The position numbers were made by a program, and so were the translations under genes. Positions 51,973 to 60,832 of a DNA stretch of 64,000 nucleotides are shown here, piece after piece. This stretch comes from Varunaivibrio sulfuroxidans (lineage in GTDB: Bacteria > Pseudomonadota > Alphaproteobacteria > Rhodospirillales > Magnetovibrionaceae): NCBI RefSeq assembly GCF_029318635.1, contig NZ_CP119676.1, forward strand, positions 186,001-250,000, read 5' to 3'. Positions within the stretch are counted from its first letter, which is position 1; the number at the start of each line of letters is the position of its first letter. The notes below the pieces were generated by a model. It had not been told where the DNA came from, did not search any database, and saw only the letters and a list, made by a program, of their open reading frames with translations.

Positions 51973-52872
51973 TTACTTCGCCATGCCCGCTAATTTTTCC
52001 GCCTTGATGATGTTTTGGTTGAGTGCGGCGTCCTTGTTGGCGTCCATGCCGAAGGCGACCGCCATCAACTGGCTGTAAAAAACAACGGGGATGTTGAAAT
52101 TGGTGCCGAACTTGGTGTTGATATCCGCCTGATACATTTCGACGTTGGTCTGGCACAGCGGGCACGGCGTGGCGATGCAATCGGCATCCTTGGCGACCGC
52201 TTCCTCGAGGATTTTTTTCATCAGATGCAGGGTCTTGTCGGGACTCATCACCGAAACCGATCCGCCGCAGCATGACGTCTTGTTCTCGAATTCGACCGCC
52301 TCGGCCCCCGTGGATTCGATAAAGTTATCGAGGAATTCCGGATCGTCGTAGGTGTCGTACTTCCCCCCACGGTCCGTTCCGGCGAACGGGCGCACGGTTT
52401 GGCAGCCGACGTATCCGGCGACTTTCAGGCCCTTCAGGGGGTTGGTGACTTGCTCTTTGATGGTGTCCAGGCCGACGTCGTTGACCAAAACTTCACAGGC
52501 ATGGCGCACAAGAAGATCGCCGTCGTAGGATTTCCCGGCGGCGGCGAGGGCCTCGTTGAGGTCATCCTTGAGCTTGGGATTCTCCCGGATTTCCTCGTTG
52601 GCGGAATGGGTGTTCAAATAACACGCCGCGCACGGGGTCATCACGTCTTGTTCACCCTGTTCGCGGGCTTGGGCCAAGTTGCGCGCCGACAAGGCGGCGT
52701 TGGCCAGGTGACCGGCCGCCATTTCGCCGACCGAGGCGCCGCAGCAATTCCAGTCCGCGATGTCTTCCAGTTCGACGCCCAACTTCGGAGCGATCGCGCG
52801 CAGCGAGGTGTCCAAGTGTTTGGCGCTGGCCTCGGAACTGCAACCGGGATAGTAAGTATACTTCTTGGACAT
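51973..52872 (-). CDS. hdrB: HdrB-like subunit (QmoC replacement part)
   Basis: This 299-residue protein has two CCG domains with the motifs YYPGCSSEASAKH and NCCGASVG in the first half and CPLCQTN and SCCGGSVSVM in the second. These hold the non-cubane iron-sulfur cluster of heterodisulfide reductase subunit B. In this operon it is the last gene after hdrC, qmoB and qmoA, replacing a true QmoC. Two bases separate it from hdrC. It would accept electrons from QmoAB and pass them on to a membrane or soluble partner. Confidence 0.85.
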   Translation of the reverse strand: MSKKYTYYPGCSSEASAKHLDTSLRAIAPKLGVELEDIADWNCCGASVGEMAAGHLANAALSARNLAQAREQGEQDVMTPCAACYLNTHSANEEIRENPKLKDDLNEALAAAGKSYDGDLLVRHACEVLVNDVGLDTIKEQVTNPLKGLKVAGYVGCQTVRPFAGTDRGGKYDTYDDPEFLDNFIESTGAEAVEFENKTSCCGGSVSVMSPDKTLHLMKKILEEAVAKDADCIATPCPLCQTNVEMYQADINTKFGTNFNIPVVFYSQLMAVAFGMDANKDAALNQNIIKAEKLAGMAK

Positions 52873-52874
52873 GC

Positions 52875-53489
52875 TTAGCCCTCCCCATGATTGCGGTTTT
52901 GGATTTCCACGGCCTTGGCGAGAATGGCTTTCAACTCACCCTGTTTTTTCGTCTTATGGGGCATGCCCAGATGCATGCGCTTGGTCTTGATCATGCCCAT
53001 GGCGATTTTCATGTTGCCCATGCCTCTTTTGATGCCCTCGCTGAGGCCGGCGGAAAAATAGTACTTGGCGGTGACCAAGCGCTCATCGGTCTTGCCGTAT
53101 TTGCTGACCGACCACCAGAACGCATCGGCGAAGCGGGAATTATCAACCTCTTTGGGTTTGGCGTAGCCCTCTTGGAGGGCGAGGCGTCCCAAGCCGTGGA
53201 GGATATACTTAACCGGCACCGAACGGGGGCAGCGCACCACGCAGTTATAGCAACTGACGCAGTTGAACATGGTGTTCGCCTTGAGCACCGCTTCCTTCAT
53301 GCCGGCGCGCACCATCATGAACAGCTTGCGCGGGCCGTAATCCATCTGATCGCCGATCGGGCATGATCCAGAACAAACGCCGCATTGCATGCACATCGAC
53401 AGACGGTCGCCGCCATCGACATTTTCGTAAACCCAGCGCGCGAAATTGAGGTCGTACTTTTTCTTGGTATCCGGGGAGAGCGCGTTCAT
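52875..53489 (-). CDS. hdrC: HdrC-like ferredoxin subunit
   Basis: This 204-residue protein has two [4Fe-4S] motifs (MCMQCGVCSGSCPIGDQ at about residues 32-48 and CVSCYNCVVRCPRS at about 78-91), as in HdrC and the front part of QmoC. It lacks the membrane domain of QmoC. It lies 3 bases after qmoB and just before hdrB, and together they form the QmoAB-HdrCB arrangement. It would relay electrons within the complex. Confidence 0.85.
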   Translation of the reverse strand: MNALSPDTKKKYDLNFARWVYENVDGGDRLSMCMQCGVCSGSCPIGDQMDYGPRKLFMMVRAGMKEAVLKANTMFNCVSCYNCVVRCPRSVPVKYILHGLGRLALQEGYAKPKEVDNSRFADAFWWSVSKYGKTDERLVTAKYYFSAGLSEGIKRGMGNMKIAMGMIKTKRMHLGMPHKTKKQGELKAILAKAVEIQNRNHGEG

Positions 53490-53492
53490 GGT

Positions 53493-55781
53493 CTAAAACC
53501 CCTTGAAAGGATTGAGCCCGATGCTTTCGATATTGGCGGCGAAATCGTCGATTAATTTGCCGACGAGCGCCGAGTCGGAGATGGCGATTTCCATCGTTTC
53601 GACGCGTTCCTTTTCCAACATCATCGATTTTAGCGTTTCCTCGACCTTGCCCATGCGTTCCTGGGCCAAACCCGACCCCTTGACGAAGTGACACTGGTAG
53701 TCATCGCCGGATTTACACCCCATCAAGATGACGCCGTCGTAGCCCTTGGACAGGCCTTCGGAAACGTTGAGCATGCTCACCGAGCCTAGGCAACGCACCG
53801 GAATGACGCGCACATAGGCCGAATAGGTGTGCCGGTTGATGCCCGCCATGTCGAGCGCGGGGTAGGCGTCGTTCTCGCACGCCAGCACCAAAATCCGGGC
53901 CTTACCGGAAAATTCGTCGGGAATTTCACACGACCCCGACATGGCGTTGATCATATCGACCGAATAATTGTCGAAACGGATGGTGCGCACAGGGCAGGCC
54001 CCCATGCAGGTGCCGCAGCGCCGACAGCGCGACGGGTTGAGGACGGGATAGTCGTCTTCGCGTTCATCGATGGCGCCGAATGGGCACTCCACCGTGCAGC
54101 GCCGGCATTTGGTGCATTGATCGAGGCCGAATTTGGGAAACGACAGGTCGCCGGTGCGCGGGTGCAAGGAGCGGCCATCGCGAACGTTGCGAATCGCCTG
54201 AATGGCTTTCAGGACGGCGCCGCCGGCGTCCAGCCCGGCCTCGCCCATATCCATCGGGCGGCGCACCGGCCCACAGGTGTAAATTCCGGTCCGCCGCGTT
54301 TCATAAGGAAAACAGATGTAATGGCTGTCGGAGAAACCGTCGGCGAGGATCGGGATATGTGGTCCCTGGCGGTACTGCAGGTTGAGGATCGGCGCGCCCT
54401 CGGGAAGCGCTTCTTCGGGGCGCTCGACCGGGGCGGGCGCCTCGACGCCTTCCTTATATCCGGCGACGGTGATCGGTGCGGTGGGGTTGATATCGCTGGT
54501 GATATAAACCTTTTGCTCGTCCTTGATTTCCACCGTAGGGGCCTCGACATTGGTCGAATTGGGCACCATGCCGGTCGCCAGGACGACCATGTCCAGACCT
54601 TCCATGGGGATGTCGTCGCCAAGCAAATCGTCGTGATAGGTGACGGTCAGTTTATCATCGACGCCGGAAACCTTGCCCTTGACGAAGATGACGCCCTTTT
54701 CCTGGGCGGAACGATAAAATTCCTCGGCCGTGCCGGGGGTGCGCAGTTCATCGAAAATGACGTAGCACATCACTTCGGGGTCGGCGTCGATAAGTTGAAT
54801 GGCGTGCTTGATCGACGCGCCGCAGCATACCGAAGAACAGTAGGGCAAGTGGGCGGGATCGCGCGATCCGGCGCACTGTACGAAGGCCACCGTTTTGGGC
54901 GCCTTGCCGTCGGATTTACGGGCCACGGGGCCGGCCGTGAGCATGGCTTCCAATTCGACGTTGGTGACGACGTCCGGCGATGCGCCGTAGCCCAGGTGGC
55001 CGAGTTTATTGGCGTCGTAGGGCCGCCAGCCGGTGGCGACGACGATGGCGCCGACGGTCTCGGTCGTGGTGGCGCCGCCCTTGCTGAAGTCAACGGTGAA
55101 GCGCCCCGGCATGCCCGCCGTCTTGGCGACCACGGTGTCGGTCATGACGGTGATGTTGGCGTCGGCCTCCACCGTTTTGATCAGCTCGGCGACCGGATTG
55201 TCCTGAGGTTCGCGATAGGGGGGTGTGTGGGGCATGATCTTGGACCAGCCCGCCGCCCATCCGCCGAGACGGTCGGAGCGTTCGACCAAAATCGCCTTGT
55301 GGCCGGATTTCGACGCTTCCAGGGCCGCGGTAAGACCCACGAATCCGCCGCCTACGACGAGGACCGTTTCGGAAAACTCGCCCTCGGTGTAGGCTTCGGG
55401 CAAGGTGATGAACTTGGCCTGGGTGACGCCCATGCGCACCTGATCGTCGGCCAGCATCTGGGTGTCTTCATCGCCCGCGGGGTGCGACCACACGACCTGT
55501 TCGCGAATATTTGCGCGCACCATGGAGGTGCCTTCGAAATTGAATTTGTCGGTCATCACGCGGGGCGAGCAGGCGGCGATCACCACGGAGTTGGCCTCGC
55601 CCGAGGCGATGTCGTCCGTGATCAGCTTGACGCCTTCGTCGCTGCACAGCGCGCCGTGGCGCTTGCAACCGGCGGCTTTCATTTCACCGGTGGCGACACT
55701 TTCCATGGTATCCAGATTGACGGCGTCGCCGATGCCGCAACCGCTGCATAGATAGACGCCGATTTTACGTTCTTCAGACAT
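53493..55781 (-). CDS. qmoB: QmoB, HdrA/MvhD-like subunit
   Basis: This 762-residue protein has an HdrA-type FAD domain (VGGGFVGLTAALEASKSGHKA in part, about residues 142-161) and the cysteine-rich CAGSRDPAHLPYCSSVCC. Two ferredoxin motifs are present (CTKCRRCTVECPFGAID and CRRCGTCMGACPVRTI). A C-terminal MvhD-like domain carries VIPVRCLGSV and MGCKSGDDYQCH. It matches QmoB rather than plain HdrA. QmoB links AprBA with the quinone or other carriers. The gene lies 37 bases after qmoA. Confidence 0.9.
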   Translation of the reverse strand: MSEERKIGVYLCSGCGIGDAVNLDTMESVATGEMKAAGCKRHGALCSDEGVKLITDDIASGEANSVVIAACSPRVMTDKFNFEGTSMVRANIREQVVWSHPAGDEDTQMLADDQVRMGVTQAKFITLPEAYTEGEFSETVLVVGGGFVGLTAALEASKSGHKAILVERSDRLGGWAAGWSKIMPHTPPYREPQDNPVAELIKTVEADANITVMTDTVVAKTAGMPGRFTVDFSKGGATTTETVGAIVVATGWRPYDANKLGHLGYGASPDVVTNVELEAMLTAGPVARKSDGKAPKTVAFVQCAGSRDPAHLPYCSSVCCGASIKHAIQLIDADPEVMCYVIFDELRTPGTAEEFYRSAQEKGVIFVKGKVSGVDDKLTVTYHDDLLGDDIPMEGLDMVVLATGMVPNSTNVEAPTVEIKDEQKVYITSDINPTAPITVAGYKEGVEAPAPVERPEEALPEGAPILNLQYRQGPHIPILADGFSDSHYICFPYETRRTGIYTCGPVRRPMDMGEAGLDAGGAVLKAIQAIRNVRDGRSLHPRTGDLSFPKFGLDQCTKCRRCTVECPFGAIDEREDDYPVLNPSRCRRCGTCMGACPVRTIRFDNYSVDMINAMSGSCEIPDEFSGKARILVLACENDAYPALDMAGINRHTYSAYVRVIPVRCLGSVSMLNVSEGLSKGYDGVILMGCKSGDDYQCHFVKGSGLAQERMGKVEETLKSMMLEKERVETMEIAISDSALVGKLIDDFAANIESIGLNPFKGF

Positions 55782-55818
55782 AGTTATTCATCCCTCCTGT
55801 CGTGCGGCTGACGGTCAT

Positions 55819-57090
55819 TTAAGCGTTGGAGCTGACGGCTTGAATAGCCTTCAGCGCGGCGGCCGTCGCCGACTGCACGGACATGGATACATCAAGGGGC
55901 CCCGAAGCGACGCCCGCGGAAATCATGCCGTCCTTATCCCCCTGGTGAGGAACCATGAACCCGTATTCGTCCTGCTCGATGGTGACGGGCGCGCGGTCCT
56001 GAGCGTTCGACGGCTCCATCCCGGTGGCCAGAACCACCAGATCGTAAGGGCGGGCGTAGACCTCGCGGGTGATCGTATCTTCGCCTTTGACGATGGGGCC
56101 GCCATCGTCGCCGACCTCGATCGAGGCGGGTTTCGATTTGCGGAACGACACCTGGGGGTCGGCCTTTAGCTTGACGTGGAAGCTTTCCAATTTGTCGTGG
56201 GCGCGGATATCGATGTAATAGATATCGACCTCGCTCTCGGCGTACTGCTCACGGATGTAAGCGGCATGCTTGAGGCTGCCCAGACAACAGATGCGCGAGC
56301 AGTAGGGCAGGTGGTTGTAATCGCGCGAACCGGCGCATTGGATCAGCGCGACCTTTTTCGGCGCCTCGCCGTTGGAGGGGCGCAAAATCTTGCCGTGGGT
56401 CGGTCCGTCGTGGGCGGCGAGGCGCTCCATCTCGACATTGGTGATGATGTCGGGGCTTTCTCCATATGAATACGGCGTGATCTTGGCGGGATCGTAGGGT
56501 CGCCAACCGGTGGCCCAAATGATCGCCCCGACGTTGATGTCGAACGTGCTCTCCACCTCGTCCAGATCGACGGCGTCATACGAACAAGCCGCCTTGATTT
56601 TATCGGCCTCGGGGGTGCCGATCACGCTGGGGTCGATGACGTAGCGCATCGGGAACGCCATCTCGTGAGGAAGGTACGCAGCCTTGACCGTGTCCAGATT
56701 GTAATTGAAGGCGTTGGCGACATCGCTCTCGGCGGCCTGGGCGCAGGCCCCGCAGGCGGTGCAATTGGCCTTCACGTAACGCGGCGTGGTTTTCACCGAA
56801 ACCGTGAAATTTCCTTTTTCGCCGGCCACCTGAGCGACGCTGGACATGGTGAAGATTTTTAAATTTTTAAGCTTTTTAATACGTTGGAAATTAATTTCCA
56901 GGCCGCAAGTGGGATGGCAGAGTTTGGGGAAATAGCGGTTGAGTTTGGCGACCCTTCCCCCCAATGTCGGCGCGTTTTCGAGGAGAACGACCTCATAACC
57001 CGATTCCGCCGCTTCGACGGCCGCGCTGACGCCGGCAATACCACCACCCACGACCAAAATGGTCTGGCTGTTGACTGATCCGTTGGACAT
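55819..57090 (-). CDS. qmoA: QmoA, HdrA-like FAD/iron-sulfur subunit
   Basis: This 423-residue flavoprotein has a Rossmann FAD motif (VVGGGIAGVSAAVEAAESG) at the N-terminus. CHPTCGLEINFQRIKKL (about residues 57-73) and CTACGACAQAAESDV (about 109-123) are iron-sulfur motifs, and CAGSRDYNHLPYCSRICC resembles the HdrA cysteine-rich region. It is the first gene of the qmo-hdr operon. It probably receives electrons from APS reductase and gives them to QmoB. The promoter should lie in the 658-base gap upstream. Confidence 0.92.
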   Translation of the reverse strand: MSNGSVNSQTILVVGGGIAGVSAAVEAAESGYEVVLLENAPTLGGRVAKLNRYFPKLCHPTCGLEINFQRIKKLKNLKIFTMSSVAQVAGEKGNFTVSVKTTPRYVKANCTACGACAQAAESDVANAFNYNLDTVKAAYLPHEMAFPMRYVIDPSVIGTPEADKIKAACSYDAVDLDEVESTFDINVGAIIWATGWRPYDPAKITPYSYGESPDIITNVEMERLAAHDGPTHGKILRPSNGEAPKKVALIQCAGSRDYNHLPYCSRICCLGSLKHAAYIREQYAESEVDIYYIDIRAHDKLESFHVKLKADPQVSFRKSKPASIEVGDDGGPIVKGEDTITREVYARPYDLVVLATGMEPSNAQDRAPVTIEQDEYGFMVPHQGDKDGMISAGVASGPLDVSMSVQSATAAALKAIQAVSSNA

Positions 57091-57748
57091 TGTGCCTCAC
57101 CTGGTATGTTTTTGTCGAATTCGGATTGTACGGTTCCGATTGCGTGCGGAATTCTTACACCAAAAAGGTATATTAGCGAAATAAAATTTTCCCCATTCCC
57201 TTGACGTTGGTGGATTATCTCTTAAATGAGAGATTTTTTCTCCATGCCGGGAAAAGGGGCTTGATCGTCTCATTTTAGCTCAGCGTAAAAGAGAGATGAA
57301 GAATAACGGTATTTCCAACGGCGTTGAAAGGTTAATTCAAATAATTAAAAAAAATATGGTGCGTTCTTTAACCGACCATGAAAGTTGGGTACTCATTTTG
57401 CGTTGCGCGGCGGCGTTACGCGTTGACGGGGTTTTATTAGCATTTTTGAATTTAGCGATGGTCGAAGGCGGCGATTGTTTGGTACAAGCATAGATGTCGT
57501 TGTCGTTTGCGGTTGGCGTATATGCGTGAATACAAGGCGCCCGATCCGAGCTTTCACTTTTGTGGAGCGCCGTATCCTGCGCCTTTCGGCTTGGCGTTGT
57601 CACCGTGGGCGCGGACGGCTTTTGCTTTTACCGTAGACTGTCGCGCGCAAGCGTCGTGCGACCAAAAATAGACAAAATTAAAATGAGCATTCGCCCATAA
57701 GTTACGGGCGAAAATCGTTATAGGCGAAAATCGTTACAGGGGGATTTT
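57091..57748. promoter_or_regulatory. 658-base divergent region of qmoA and sat
   Basis: No gene is firmly supported. An 18-bp hairpin ATCTCTTAAATGAGAGAT (57217-57234) is followed by a T run. The 21-bp inverted repeat TCGCCC...GGGCGA (57691-57711) lies near sat. A 16-bp imperfect tandem repeat (GGCGAAAATCGTTATA then GGCGAAAATCGTTACA, 57707-57738) ends 10 bases before the sat ATG. A 65-codon frame at 57296-57493 is doubtful. Confidence 0.45.
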
Positions 57749-58921
57749 ATGTCCAAACTTGTTGCGCCGCATGGCGGCGGTGAGCTGAACTCTTTATTGC
57801 TTCCCGAAGTTGAGCGCGAGGCCGAAAGGAAACGCGCCGAAAATTTGAAGAAAGTGCCGATGACTTCTCGTGAGACGTCGGACGTGCTGATGTTCGCGAT
57901 GGGTGCGTATACGCCGCTTTCCGGCTTCATGGGCGAGGCCGACTGGCGTGGCGTGTGTGCCGATATGAAAATGGCCGACGGCCTGTTCTGGCCGATTCCG
58001 ATCACGCTTTCGGCGAGCCGCGAGCTTGCCGATTCGATCGACCTTGAGGAAGAGGTCGCCCTGACCGACGGCGAAACCGGCGAAATCATGGCGGTCATGC
58101 AGATCAGCGAAAAATATTCCATCGATAAGGCGTTCGAATGCGAACACGTCTATCGCACCACCGATGATGAACATCCCGGCGTTCAAAAGGTCATGGCGCA
58201 GGCCGACATAAATTTAGCCGGCCCGGTTTCGGTTCTCAGCGAGGGGGAATATCCCGAAAAATACAAGGGATTGTATTATAGCTGCGCCGAATCGCGGGCG
58301 CTCTTCTCCAAAAAAGGCTGGGCGCGAGTCGCGGCCTTCCAAACCCGCAATCCGATGCACCGGTCCCACGAACATCTGGCCAAGATCGCCGTCGAAGTGA
58401 CCGACGGCGTGTTTATCCATCAGGTATTGGGAAAACTGAAGCCGGGCGATATCCCCGCCGAGGTGCGTACCGAAGCCATTCAAGCGATGATCGACAACTA
58501 TTTTGTTGACGGCACGGTGGTTCAGGCGGGCTATCCCATCGAAATGCGCTATGGCGGGCCGCGCGAAGCGTTGTTGCACGCACTTATTCGGCAAAATTTC
58601 GGGTGTTCGCACCTGATTGTCGGGCGCGATCATGCCGGCGTCGGCGATTACTATGGCCCCTTCGACGCCCAACACATTTTCGATACCCTTTGGGATGGCG
58701 CATTGGAGACTCAGGCGCTCAAGATCGACATCACCTTTTATTGCAAAAAGTGTTACGGCATGGCGACGGCGAAAACCTGTCCCCACGGCAGTGAGGAGCG
58801 GATCAGCATCTCGGGCACCAAGCAGCGCGCGATGTTGTCCGCGGGTGAGGACATTCCGGCCGAGTTTTCTCGGCCCGAAGTGGTCAGCGTGTTGCAGAAG
58901 TATTACGCGTCTCTGAAATAG
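57749..58921 (+). CDS. sat: ATP sulfurylase (sulfate adenylyltransferase), dissimilatory type
   Basis: This 390-residue single-chain ATP sulfurylase carries the signature QTRNPMH (residues 198-204), [17 protein letters not shown] and [13 protein letters not shown]. In sulfur oxidisers it makes ATP and sulfate from APS and pyrophosphate. AGGGGG upstream sets the start. Cysteines in [18 protein letters not shown] suggest a zinc site seen in the dissimilatory homo-oligomeric type. A strong terminator follows, so sat is probably transcribed alone. Confidence 0.97.
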   Translation: MSKLVAPHGGGELNSLLLPEVEREAERKRAENLKKVPMTSRETSDVLMFAMGAYTPLSGFMGEADWRGVCADMKMADGLFWPIPITLSASRELADSIDLEEEVALTDGETGEIMAVMQISEKYSIDKAFECEHVYRTTDDEHPGVQKVMAQADINLAGPVSVLSEGEYPEKYKGLYYSCAESRALFSKKGWARVAAFQTRNPMHRSHEHLAKIAVEVTDGVFIHQVLGKLKPGDIPAEVRTEAIQAMIDNYFVDGTVVQAGYPIEMRYGGPREALLHALIRQNFGCSHLIVGRDHAGVGDYYGPFDAQHIFDTLWDGALETQALKIDITFYCKKCYGMATAKTCPHGSEERISISGTKQRAMLSAGEDIPAEFSRPEVVSVLQKYYASLK

Positions 58922-58950
58922 ACGACACGGGACGTCACGCGAAATATTAG

Positions 58951-58993
58951 GGGAGGGATGGCGGCGTGCGTTGCCTTTCCCTCCCTTTTTTTT
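58951..58993 (+). terminator. rho-independent terminator after sat
   Basis: GGGAGGGA (58951-58958) pairs with TCCCTCCC (58978-58985), extended by an inner GGC/GCC, and is followed by eight T residues. It lies 30 bases after the sat stop. Confidence 0.9.
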
Positions 58994-59067
58994 GTATCGT
59001 TTTTGAAAATGAGAAACGAGAATGGGCCAACAGGTTTTGACTCCATAAAAACGAGAGGATGTAAAAG

Positions 59068-59559
59068 ATGGCGGCTCTTACGCGGCGCTATGTCGTCGTT
59101 TCTCCAGATATGCAAACGGTCGGCGATTACGCCAACATGGAAGGCGCCGAGGCTGCGGCGGTCGCCTTTGGAGAGAATGCGCACGTCGTCGATATGATGG
59201 GGCAAACATACATGCCAGCCGTCCAAAGGGTCGAAGACGGCGCCCTGGTCTATGTTGGATATGGCTCATTCAATCGCAAGCGGGGACTTGAGGCTAATCT
59301 TATCGAGGCGGCAAAAAAGGGACAGGCTTACGCCGTGCGGGCGTATCTGGCTTGCGGAGCGAATCCGAACGCCGCCGATCGGGAAGGTTCGACGCCGCTT
59401 CTTTTCGCTATCGCCGCGGATTGCGAGGCTTGCGTGCGGGTGCTGTTGCAGGCCGGCGCCGAGGCTGCGTGCGCGGACGATGACGGCGTAACGCCTCGCG
59501 AGTTGGCGCGGATTAAAAAACGCCACGCCATAGCCGCGCTGCTCGGTGAGGAACTCTAG
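59068..59559 (+). CDS. small ankyrin-repeat protein
   Basis: This 163-residue protein starts with an unknown domain (about residues 1-70, RRYVVVSPDMQTVGDYANME). Two ankyrin repeats follow (NLIEAAKKGQAYAVRAYLAC and the unit STPLLFAIAADCEACVRVL) and it ends DGVTPRELARIKKRHAIAALL. Ankyrin repeats bind other proteins. The start at 59068 has AGAGGATG upstream. It stands alone after the sat terminator, between sat and the apr region; whether it takes part in sulfur oxidation is not shown. Confidence 0.85.
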   Translation: MAALTRRYVVVSPDMQTVGDYANMEGAEAAAVAFGENAHVVDMMGQTYMPAVQRVEDGALVYVGYGSFNRKRGLEANLIEAAKKGQAYAVRAYLACGANPNAADREGSTPLLFAIAADCEACVRVLLQAGAEAACADDDGVTPRELARIKKRHAIAALLGEEL

Positions 59560-59582
59560 GGTCAGGACGTATATGTGGCGGG

Positions 59583-59969
59583 TTATAGTTCCGTGTATTT
59601 CTTGGCGTTCGCCCGAGATTTTTCGACCGGATATTTCCGTGCGTTGATGTCGATTTTGCGATTGGCGGCGTCGATCAGGTCAATCCCCGTGCGCTCGCCG
59701 ATCAAAAGGAGATAAATAAAGACATCCGCCATTTCTTCGCTCAGCCGATCGCGGAAATGGGGGTCGGTGGCTTTATCTTCGAGGACGTCGTCTTTCGTCC
59801 ATTGCGTCAGTTCCAGCAATTCGCCCGCTTCGATACCCACCGATGCGATCAAATCTTTCAGGCTATGAAACTGCCGCCATTCACGAGCATCTCGAAAGGC
59901 GATTAGTCTTTCAATCAAGAGAGGGATATCGGAGGACATCTTTACGTTGAGACTCCCATCTGTGGACAT
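59583..59969 (-). CDS. MazG-like nucleotide pyrophosphohydrolase
   Basis: This 128-residue all-helical protein has the MazG/RS21-C6 motifs GIEAGELLELTQW (about residues 45-57) and EEMADVFIYLLLIGERTGIDL (about 78-98), with the ExxE...ExxD metal residues. It would cleave a nucleoside triphosphate, often dCTP, to the monophosphate and pyrophosphate. It could have an internal start at MSSDIPLLIERL. The neighbour aprBA enzymes produce APS but a direct link is not shown. Confidence 0.88.
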   Translation of the reverse strand: MSTDGSLNVKMSSDIPLLIERLIAFRDAREWRQFHSLKDLIASVGIEAGELLELTQWTKDDVLEDKATDPHFRDRLSEEMADVFIYLLLIGERTGIDLIDAANRKIDINARKYPVEKSRANAKKYTEL

Positions 59970-60293
59970 TAGCTTTGCGCTTTTGAATCAAGTCATAGCG
60001 ATGCGTAATAAAATCACTATAAATTAAGCAAATGCTTAATTACGATTTCATGAATTAAGATGTTTGACACACATAGTATGCCGCTATATCAATGAACAAT
60101 AATATTCACAGTTCGGGTCAACCGAAAATCGAAGGGGGCGATTGTGCAGGGTGTATTTTCACGCTGCTCGCCTGGTGGGTTTCCCGCTTGGGGGGCTTTC
60201 CTTGCGTTTGATGTTGCACTCCTTTCCCGCCTAATGATTTGATGTGATCACGGACCTGATGCGAGTTCGTCTAACACAGGGAGAATACAAGTA
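59970..60293. promoter_or_regulatory. 324-base region upstream of aprB, with inverted repeats
   Basis: No gene seen. TTAAGCA (60024-60030) and TGCTTAA (60033-60039) form a 7-bp inverted repeat with a 2-base spacer; CTTAATT (60036-60042) and AATTAAG (60053-60059) form a second. A TTGACA follows at about 60064-60069 with TATATC 15 bases later, a poorly spaced promoter-like pair. The aprB leader is about 220 bases if this pair is used. Confidence 0.4.
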
Positions 60294-60719
60294 ATGCCCA
60301 CTTTTGTGCATACAGAAAAGTGCGACGGTTGTAAGGGTGGTGAGGTTACCGCCTGCATGTACATCTGTCCGAACGACCTTATGAAGCTCGACACCGACCG
60401 GATGAAGGCGTTCAACCAAGAGCCGGAACAGTGCTGGGAATGCCAGTGCTGCGTTAAGGCCTGCCCGCAGCAGGCGATTGAAGTGCGTGCTTACCAGGAT
60501 GTCGTGCCCATGGGCGGCGCCTGTATTCCGTTGCGCACCGATACGGCGATTATGTGGACCATTAAATTCCGCGATGGCGAAGTGAAACGCTTCAAATTCC
60601 CGGTGCGCACCACAGCCGTCGGCACCATCGATCCTTATGGCAATAAGCCGCAGGCCGGTGATTTGACCGACAACTTGTTGTTCACCGAAGCCGGTCAGAC
60701 GCTTCGGAACATTTCCTAA
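60294..60719 (+). CDS. aprB: adenylylsulfate reductase beta subunit
   Basis: This 141-residue ferredoxin-like subunit has the two cluster motifs CDGCKGGEVTACMYICPND (about residues 10-28) and CWECQCCVKACPQQAI (about 47-62). It carries electrons between the flavin of AprA and the Qmo complex. The C-terminal tail (from about 100) that wraps around AprA is present. AGGGAGA upstream of the ATG supports the start. 113 bases separate it from aprA. Confidence 0.97.
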   Translation: MPTFVHTEKCDGCKGGEVTACMYICPNDLMKLDTDRMKAFNQEPEQCWECQCCVKACPQQAIEVRAYQDVVPMGGACIPLRTDTAIMWTIKFRDGEVKRFKFPVRTTAVGTIDPYGNKPQAGDLTDNLLFTEAGQTLRNIS

Positions 60720-60832
60720 GCGCGCCCGTTGCGAACCCGACGGACCGTTTTAACGTATTCGGTTCGGCATATTTTTTTAGCGGTAGGCCCGCGCCGTGAC
60801 GCAGGTACCCGCTTTATCAGGGAGACAGTTCT

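Noticed and set aside
53829..55751. 640-codon open frame antisense to qmoB
   Set aside because: QmoB has all its cysteine and FAD motifs on the minus strand; the plus frame shows no family motif and is a shadow.
57296..57493. 65-codon frame in the qmoA-sat gap
   Set aside because: The ribosome binding site is weak, no family is recognisable and a frame of this length can occur by chance in an AT-rich region.
60238..60256. FNR/CRP-like TTGATGTGATCAC before aprB
   Set aside because: The spacing between half-sites does not match either consensus, so no regulator can be assigned.
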